Source: Gentiana macrophylla (Eukaryota > Streptophyta > Magnoliopsida > Gentianales > Gentianaceae). From it: DNA of 64,000 bases. This document shows, one piece after another, positions 57,073-64,000 of the stretch (position 1 is its first letter; the number at the start of each line of letters is the position of its first letter). Made by a program: the position numbers and the translations under genes. Location of the stretch: contig CM047809.1 in assembly GCA_026214975.1 (NCBI GenBank), positions 31,779,977-31,843,976 on the forward strand. The letters are read 5' to 3'. Below the pieces are notes generated by a model. That model did not search any database and was not told the origin of the DNA. It saw only the letters and a list, made by a program, of their open reading frames with translations.

Positions 57073-58853
57073 TGTAATATCCCGAAATTTTGACTTACTA
57101 ATTATTTAATAAAGGATCTAATTATTCGGGAAATTATGGGATTTAATAATTTTATGAAGGGATTTATTAGTAATTAAAAGGAGTTTTAATCACTTAATGA
57201 ATAAAAAGGGTTCTCACTCCTTTTCCTCCCTTATTTTCCCAAGCAAAAATTTTCAGCCTCAAAACCTCCCTTGCATGACTTGCTTGTGAGGAGGAAGGAG
57301 AAAAATCTCTCCTTGGTGTTTAGGAATTAAATAAATCGGTAATCATTTGTTTTCTTTTATAGATTCGAGCTTCGTTGAGGATCGTTTCTAGCTTAGCAAG
57401 GGCTTTCAAAACGCAGCAATTCCGGTAAGGATAATTCTATCTTTGTCAAAAGTTTAACTTGATCTTTGTAAAAGTTTAATTTAAGACTTCTATGCTTGTG
57501 TGCCACGGTTTTGGTGTGTTAAACGTTCTAGTGGTGTGTTTTTGTGTTAGTTAAAATCTACAATCGATATGATACCTTTGTATGGAGTTTTACGGGCTAA
57601 AGTGTTGTTTTTCTTTCTTTGTGTTGTGGAAAACGGCTCGTCAATCGCATAGAGAGCTTTTAGGGTTTTAGTTGAAACCCAGTGCCGACGGGCGTCTCGC
57701 CTTGAGAGGGCGGGCGCGTCGATCTTGGTCTCAACTTCAGGCGGGCGTCCGATTCTGGGCGGGCGTCGAAGGCTACTACTGATTCGAGATGTAAAGTTTT
57801 ACGGTGGGCGGGCGTCCAAGTATAATGGACGGACGTCCAGTGCTAAAATCGATTCGAGGATGTAACAGTTTCCTTGGGCGCTGCGTCGAGATCTTGGGCG
57901 GGCGTCTACTTTTCCAAACGGGCGTCCAACATTTCGAGGCGGGCGTCAGGTTTAAATGTTCTCTCTTCTTTGTTAGCTATGGATAAACCTTATGAGCATG
58001 TTTTGTAAGTTGTGTTTGGATGAGACAACGGTATTGGTAACATTGGGTTTTGGATTTTGGGCATAGGAGTTCGTAGACCCGTAGTGGTTGGGCGGATAGG
58101 GTAGCTCCCAAAGCCGTAAACCGGGAAGGTTTCCTTACGACTTCAATGACCTACGTGTTTGGGGAGTTGCGAGATGATGATGTGTCGGGCCGGATAGGGT
58201 AGTACCCGAAGCCGGGAACCCGGAAGGTTTCCTTGCACCCAAAGACGTGATGGTCCATCTAGTATGGTACCATTGGATGACCTTTAGGACCCTCCTCTCT
58301 GGGCTTTACCCTTTTGAGGATGTGCACATTCGGGACCTTTAGGTGGCTAGTTGTGATGTTTGGTATACATTATGGGCGGTCGTAACTTTTATAGATTGGT
58401 TGGGTCCTTCATAAATTTAGTAGTACCTTTCTTGAGTTGGTTTTACTTTTGTACACTAGATTTACTCTTACTCAACTTTATAGTTGACGGTTTGTACTTT
58501 CGTTTGACCTGCTATGATCCATTTATGGGAGCAGATTCTTAGCAGTACTTCTATGGATGTTTGCTTGTTCTTTGGGATGTCACGGGGTTTGAGAGCCACG
58601 TAGTCGCGATCCACATGTTGTCTACATTATTTGAATTTTAAATTCTAAAGATTTTGATGTTCCGCGTAATTACATTTTCTTTCGGTTTGTACTCACTTTA
58701 ATATTTTCTTTCAAAATAATGAATGGTGAATGTTTATTTTCTTTCTCATTGGCATGGAATGTTGAATGTTACCGCCACGACTGTGTGTCGCGATGAGTGG
58801 CACTACGGTGACCAATACCGGCGGCCGACGGGATTGGAAACCGGGGTGTTACA
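57073..58853 (+). repeat. Tekay 3' LTR
   Basis: 1781 bp, TGTAATATCC...GGGGTGTTACA, clean right end at 58853 against copia D. It holds the same palindrome array (57680-57950). Relative to 50311-52095 it repeatedly has CGA where that copy has CTGA and TCGA where it has TCAGA. Confidence 0.93.
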
Positions 58854-59390
58854 CCAGTAGCCACAATCCAATTAGATACGGAATGAGTGGAACGAAAAGC
58901 TGCGTATGCCTGTGGTGGTGGTCGAGGGGACGTGAGAGGAGTCGTAGCGGTAGGGACATTATGGAGCTATATAGCCGACCTGATAACAAATTTGGCGGGT
59001 GAATGACGTAGCACCAGGATGGTGGCCAAAGTAGGAAGGACGGGGAAGATCCACGATCTCGGCCATGCCCCCTTCCTCAAGAAAAATGTGAGTTGCGGCC
59101 TCGGTTGGAAGTGGAGGACGAGGTCGGACTAGCATAATGAACAACAGCATCCAGCAGCAGTCGTCGGCGAATAAGATGAGGGGGCCATCGGAACTGCATT
59201 CGGTATATCATGATGGGAGGCGAGAGATGGCTGAACCGTTGGAGAAGAAGGTGGTTGGGACAACAGACGGCAAGGGAGCCCGAAGCTGCTGGGGTTTATC
59301 GAACAGGGCTGCCGGAGAAGAATCGGACATGGCTGCCGGAGAAGAAGACATGAGGTTTTTTTTTTTTTTTTGGAAGAAGGGTTAGGGTTT
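58854..59390 (-). pseudogene. gag: Ale-like copia D gag end and protease start
   Basis: From the right, the minus strand reads MSSSPAAMSDSSPAALFDKP (59362 down), a Ser/Pro/Thr-rich stretch and 'TSSSTSNRGRNSHFS'. A knuckle relic RQICYQVGYIAP.CPYRY follows (about 59005-58960; first Cys now Arg and His now Tyr). Next comes YAAFRSTHSVSNWIVATG at about 58905-58855, where WIVDTGA is expected (Asp now Ala). The Tekay LTR begins exactly there. Only about 530 bp are left, so most of gag is deleted. It is the counterpart of the integrase/RT at 47353-49115. Confidence 0.72.
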
Positions 59391-59761
59391 AGGGAAGAAT
59401 TGACAGAACGAGAGAGAAAATTGATTTGATCTGATACAATAACATAATTCGTAAACGATTGATTTTCATTGATTCAACTGAATAGAGTGCATCTAGACTA
59501 ACTTAGGCAACATGCAAGAACTCATAAATAATTAAATACAAAATAATAATATTTAACTAACTTCAATATTATCCTCGACACTTTAAACGTCACAAAACAT
59601 GTTCAAGGTTTTAGCCTAAATAGCAATATTCTTAGAGCATTGTAGATGAGAAATAGAAATTATCAAAAACGAGAAATTTTACAACTTTAGGTAAGGTTAT
59701 TCGTATACCCCATCGCAATGAAAACATTTCATTTTAGAAGGAAAATCGGGGTGGTTGAGAT
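59391..59761 (-). repeat. Probable 5' leader, PBS and short LTR of copia D
   Basis: A minus-strand PBS-like TTGTATCAGATCAAATC at about 59423-59440 precedes sequence ending '..caatcgtttacgaattatg'. The LTR could begin TGTCGAGGATAATATTG at 59580, giving a short (about 140-bp) LTR as is common in Ale elements. No second copy exists in the window for comparison, so the bounds are tentative. The stretch 59581-59761 is AT-rich and shows nothing else. Confidence 0.4.
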
Positions 59762-60128
59762 CAGGGGCGAACCTATGGGGTGATAGGTGGGTACTAATAC
59801 TCTACTGAGATCCAAAAAACGAGTTAGTTTTATTGGCAAACAAATATAATAAATTACTAATGTCCGACCTCGATTTTTGAATTTGCGCATATTTTACTAT
59901 GGTTCTGGACCAAATATGACTTGATGATCCAGTACTAATAGAAAATCAAAAAAACACATTGGGCCGACCGTGTAAAATATAAATGCTACACTTTTACAAT
60001 TTTACCCCCTTTTTTGGATTCTTATTGGAGGAACAAGTATGACATGATGGTCCAGAACCCTCATAAAACTGTTGATTTGAATTTGTTCTCGTGTCCCCAC
60101 TGGAAAAAAAATTCTACGTCCGCCACTG
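59762..60128. mobile_element. hAT-type MITE (367 bp)
   Basis: Ends CAGGGGCGAACCTA and, on the complement of the right end, CAGTGGCGGACGTA form an imperfect inverted repeat. Flanks gttgagat (59754-59761) and gttgaaat (60129-60136) are an 8-bp target duplication with one change. No coding capacity. CAG(G/T)GGCG ends are of the hAT kind. Confidence 0.85.
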
Positions 60129-60136
60129 GTTGAAAT

Positions 60137-62993
60137 TGATTTGATGAAAAATAAATATATATTAAAAAAGAAAACAGGAACATTTGGTTTGGTTTTGAAC
60201 CAAATCAAAAAAAATTGGTTTTCTATTGATTAAGTTTTTCACAGGTTTGATCCGGTTTGGGCTTAAGTTTGGCTAAACTGGTTTTTAGCAAGACTTCAAA
60301 TGAAGTGCCTCAAATTTTATCACTAAAATAATATAAAATAATACATATTCCTATTTTCTGACATCTCAATTCAAAACCTCCACAACAAAGATCCCTATCC
60401 TTATCCCTATAACATTTTAAATAATATTAAATAATACATATTCTACCCATACAACTCTATTTATACACATTAAATATTTATTATTTCACTCCAACAAAGC
60501 ATCATTATCTCTATCACTATAATTTTTAACAATTAAATATGTTTAGAGGCGATGAATAGTGCGTCCATAAGTAGGGATCTGATTGCTCATATCACTAAAA
60601 ATAAATAGGGATAGAGCATACTATTAATAATAAAGGTATTTTAGGATAAACTCTATTTTTTATCTTTATTTTAAAGATAGGACACCATATAAGACTTCTG
60701 GTGGAAGTACCCTTATTGTCCTCATTTTCCTCGCCCTATTGGTTGTTTTAAAAAGTTGGATGAACAAACTTTCCACAGGAAAATCATTCCAAAAAGCATA
60801 TTGGTTGATTATATAAAGTACTTTACTAATGTGCTTTTGCTTTATGATTACGAATCATGATCAAGCAAGTACAGTTTTTTCAAATTGTAATAGAATAATA
60901 ATTATATATTGCAAATTTTATTTGTCTTTATCCTTTCTTTTTTTGTCTCATGCGTACATTGTTAACCAAGCATGACTCAGTCAGATCATATGCCATGTTA
61001 AAATATTCTTTTTTTTTCTTTAATAGTTTAAATTGATCGGTAAATAGATAATTTAAATAATTGAATACAACTGATATTAATATGTCTTTTTAAGTATGCG
61101 CAACAAACATTTAACTATGAACATATAAAACATGATATTAATATGGTTCCGTTTGTTTTGAGTTGGAGTTTTTTTTGAGGTTATTTTATATAGTAATGGA
61201 TAATAAAATATAATAAAAGTAATTAAAGTAGTAATTAGAAAGTTAAGATGTTTTTTTGAAATTTGTTTAGATAAAGAAATGATTGGTGAGAGAAATTAAA
61301 ATAAAATAGTATAATTAATAAAATAATGGTAAAAAAGTAATAAAATAGATAAAGTGAAATGGTGAGAGATGGTTTAATATTTTTTATTTGTAGTTGAAAA
61401 AATGATTGGTAAGAGAATTGTAAGAAATGATTGGTGAATTGATATCAAAAAAACTCTAACCAAAACATACAGGAGAATAAGTTTCTAAAAAATAAAAAAA
61501 AAAAAGAGAAAAAATACTATGGACAAATATAAACACAAAAAGGCATGTAAAGAACATAAAATATAATATTTTATGATTCTTCCGGAATAAGAAAAATAAC
61601 CACCATGACATCCATCAGAAGTATCCCACTATGATATAGTGGTATGAACGTGTTTACTTCCATATTTTTACCCGATATCTATTTTTGTACACAATAGCAC
61701 ATTTTCCCACGGTCAAAAATAAAATAAAATAAAATAAAGCCTTCTGAGCTTCTCCCTTCCCTTTTCTCCTCCCCTCTCCTCCTCCTCCTCCCTTTTCTAC
61801 TCCGTGCAGGTTGTAACACCCCACTCTCGGATGGACCATTATCCGGGGTGAGTTATTACTTTCCTGTTCTCAGAGGTGCAATGCAATAAAAATAAATATA
61901 ATAAAATCTTTCTATACACTTTTTAATTATTCAAAGCACCACAGCCCTCAAAGTAACTCTTGCTCCTTGAAAAAAAAGAAAAATTCAATATTTCGTTGAA
62001 AAAAAAATGAAGGAAATAAGTCTAAAATGTGCATCATATAGTGCATTTATTCCAACTAATGCAAAAGTCTGAATGCTAACATGATAAAATTAAATCCTTA
62101 AACCTTGCAATAGTTTCCAGCCGTAGATTATTTCGGTTTAATTGAAGGAGGTACACGACCCAGCCTTTAATTGATGTCTCGTAAAAATATTTTAGACATA
62201 TAGCTATATGAGTTGTGAATCAAGAAGCATACAGTATATATGTATGTAGTCATTTGCTGCAAATCGAATAATGATAATGACGTGTTTAATTATTTTATGG
62301 GTCTAATTATGAATACTAGATACATAGATGAACATCAATGACAGATAAACTCTATATGCTATAGGTGTTGGCTCTGCGAATTAGAAATCTTAATCAGTCG
62401 AAGTTGAGCTCGTCAGTTGTTGAGGTGGCTACTATTGATTACAAATTATTGATTTGACATTACCACATATGTGCTAATAGTGTTAAATTGGTTGTGATTT
62501 GTGTGGCCTATTTGTGCTTAATTTCTTGAATGATTTTTGGCTTAATCTGAGTTAAATTGTATGTGTTATGTGTTTTTCTCCACTGTCCTATCCTTGTGGT
62601 ATGAGGTGATTATTTTGGACCCAGGTGGGGCCCAGAGATGAGATAATCTTATTGGCCTAGGTGAGGCTTTATTATTGAGTGTTTATATTAGGTCCAGATG
62701 AGACCGTATATGATGGGGTTGATATTATTTCAGAATCACTTTGGTTCAGGTGGAACCTTATATTAAGGTGGTGACATGGTTTCCGTTGGATAAGGACACG
62801 GGGGTAATCTAGAATTTAGAAAAGCCAAATTCTTTGAATAGTTAATCATTTCTCATTTTTTATCCCATAAAAAATCCAAAATTCATTATATACCCAACAA
62901 AAATATAGAAAAAGAAAAGACCCAGATCCGTATTTGTTCTTTGATCCATTACTGAAAAAAAATATTCCAGCTTTAACAACAATGGTGCAAATC
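60137..62993. other. AT-rich intergenic region, no gene seen
   Basis: About 2.9 kb of AT-rich sequence without a recognisable ORF, RNA gene or element pair. It holds an (AAAAT)n run at 61713-61738, a C/T-rich low-complexity tract at 61741-61800, and TGTAACACCCC at about 61812, which resembles the inverted end of a gypsy LTR but has no partner. A hairpin array lies at 62617-62757 (listed separately). Confidence 0.5.
62617..62757. repeat. Array of four short hairpins with a common AGGTG loop
   Basis: Four units: GGACCC-AGGTG-GGGCCC (62617), GCCT-AGGTG-AGGC (62655), GGTCC-AGATG-AGACC (62691) and GGTTC-AGGTG-GAACC (62743). The central pentamer is nearly constant while the arms differ and mostly stay complementary. 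The spacing is 36-52 bp. Confidence 0.6.
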
Positions 62994-63278
62994 CAGTGGC
63001 GGAACCAGGAAAAAATTTGGGGTGGTGCTTGCTTATAAAAAGCTAGGTAAAAAAATGATGGCGTGAGGATTTGAACTTAAAACACAAGTAGGATTTGAAC
63101 TTCATAGTTTGTTCTTACCACTAGGATATAAAATCTTTTCTTAAGAAAAAGATAGCATAAAATCTTAATATTAACACTATTACTAATCTGAAAATAAAAA
63201 TTTGGGGCAGGATGTATGGGAGGCAGGACCATTTTTGGGGCTTGAGACCACCCCACCCTCCCTTTAGGTCCGCCCCTG
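62994..63278. mobile_element. hAT-type MITE (285 bp)
   Basis: Ends CAGTGGCGGAACC and, on the complement, CAGGGGCGGACC. Flanks are TGCAAATC on both sides (62986-62993 and 63279-63286), a perfect 8-bp target duplication. Non-coding. The perfect duplication suggests a more recent insertion than the other two hAT-type elements. Confidence 0.92.
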
Positions 63279-63286
63279 TGCAAATC

Positions 63287-63503
63287 TAGCAGAGTATGCA
63301 AATAGGTACGTGATGAAATCTTCAAGTAGAGAAAAATCAAGAAGCAAAAAAAAAAGAAAAAAAAAGTGGGGTCCATCTTAAATCTTTTTACTCTTATTGA
63401 TTCGGCGCACCAAATATAATTTGATCTAGTACAACTGTACAAGTACAATTCTAAAATTTGTGAAGAACATAATAGAGCTAACAAAGAAGTTGAACACTTA
63501 AAT
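63287..63503. other. Intergenic, poly-A tract, no gene seen
   Basis: Contains an A-rich run at 63346-63366 and no recognisable feature. Confidence 0.4.
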
Positions 63504-63902
63504 AGAGTTGTTCATGAACTGAGTTGAGCTGAACCGAATCAAATGTCTATTTATTTCAACTCGAACTCGTTTGATTCACGAGTATGTTCGTGGTCGTTCG
63601 TTTACTGAAAAAACAAAAATCACTTTCAACTTGTTTAAAAGACAAATAGTTCAGGCTCGGGTCATTTAAAATTGAGTTAATGTTAGATTACATGTACGCT
63701 GGTTTATCTATATAATCTGGTTCACGAACATATATAACTGAACGCTCGCGGGTCAAACTCGTGTTCGTTAATATAGAAAACGATCCTACAGTCCAGTTCA
63801 AGCTCGGTTTGTAAAGCTTTACAAACAAATGATTACGAACAATAGCGAGTCGAACACGGCTTTGCTTTCGCTCACGAACGACTTTACTTGTTTGACAACT
63901 CT
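63504..63902. mobile_element. Terminal-inverted-repeat element of uncertain superfamily (about 400 bp)
   Basis: Ends AGAGTTGTTCATGAACTGAG and, on the complement, AGAGTTGTCAAACAAGT share AGAGTTGT plus weaker similarity. Flanks acacttaaat and acactgaat suggest a 9-bp (one indel) target duplication, which would fit a Mutator-type MITE. The body is rich in TCG/CGA words (for example 'gttcgtggtcgttcg' and 'gctcacgaacgac'). Non-coding. Confidence 0.55.
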
Positions 63903-64000
63903 ACACTGAATCAATAAACAACATAAATACGAAGACAACGCTGACTAAAAAAGATTGAAGTTTGACCATGTGAATGCATGCTCTCATACAATGTGGGATT
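63903..64000. other. Window end, no feature seen
   Basis: Short AT-rich stretch without recognisable content. Confidence 0.4.

Larger units (their letters stand above)
49116..58853 (+). mobile_element. Tekay/Del-type chromovirus (Ty3/gypsy) in tandem form (partial internal-LTR-internal-LTR)
   Basis: Order on the plus strand: integrase and chromodomain fragment 49116-50310, LTR 50311-52095, PBS, gag, protease, RT, RNase H, integrase, chromodomain, PPT, LTR 57073-58853. The left fragment matches 55880 onward, so it is the tail of a second copy whose front is missing. There is no 5' LTR on the far left and no target duplication. Copia D has lost roughly 0.7 kb (rest of protease to start of integrase) at the insertion. 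Confidence 0.9.

Noticed and set aside
61812..62830. A further gypsy LTR beginning TGTAACACCCC
   Set aside because: Only one end-like sequence was found; no second terminus, target duplication or partner is visible.
63077..63484. 135-codon minus-strand ORF
   Set aside because: It crosses a MITE end and a poly-A tract, has a Phe run from poly-A and shows no domain.
1..64000. Host protein-coding gene or tRNA gene
   Set aside because: All ORFs with recognisable domains belong to transposable elements; no cloverleaf with internal A and B boxes was noticed by eye. A tRNA scan would be decisive.

Overview
This window looks like nuclear DNA of a flowering plant from a repeat-rich, probably heterochromatic region. 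Almost all of the 64 kb is transposable-element sequence: Ty1/copia and Ty3/gypsy LTR retrotransposons nested in one another, a LINE remnant, small hAT-type elements and a fragment of mitochondrial rRNA gene. I found no host protein-coding gene, tRNA gene or CRISPR array. The element lineages (Athila and Tekay/Del gypsy; SIRE/Maximus and Ale-like copia) point to an angiosperm, but the species cannot be read from the sequence.

Layout. (1) 1-1.7 kb: a LINE ORF1 relic (DUF4283 plus zinc knuckle). (2) 2.27-2.54 kb: a reverse-strand piece of mitochondrial small-subunit rRNA. (3) 4.3-21.7 kb, plus strand: a decayed copia element A (gag, protease, integrase, reverse transcriptase, RNase H, 3' LTR). 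It carries three insertions: a 255-bp hAT-like element in its protease (5339-5593), a complete Athila gypsy element on the minus strand (6410-16374, perfect 5-bp target duplication), and a solo SIRE-type LTR inside its 3' LTR (18859-20241). (4) 21.7-47.35 kb, minus strand: SIRE family 1 element. Its pol/aORF region is interrupted by a second family, SIRE family 2, arranged as LTR - complete internal region - LTR - partial gag. Both families carry a long additional ORF between RNase H and the 3' LTR. (5) 47.35-59.6 kb: an Ale-like copia element D (minus strand) split by a Tekay/Del chromovirus array on the plus strand. That array is partial integrase/chromodomain - LTR - full internal region - LTR. 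(6) 59.6-64 kb: AT-rich intergenic DNA with two hAT-type MITEs, one terminal-inverted-repeat element of uncertain superfamily, and an array of small hairpins.

How the parts relate. Each autonomous element once encoded the usual machinery: Gag for the particle, protease for maturation, RT/RNase H for cDNA synthesis and integrase for insertion. A chromodomain in Tekay probably targets heterochromatin. Every pol region here has stops or frameshifts, so none looks mobile as written. Some of the damage may be base-calling error, because paired LTRs differ by a recurrent CAG/CTG-to-CG pattern. Points I judge most worth a second look are that error-like signature, two independent tandem 'internal-LTR-internal-LTR' structures inserted with target deletion, a junction filled with patches copied from both flanks, palindrome arrays in LTRs, and the additional ORFs of the SIRE elements. 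I did not see a clearly new biological system.
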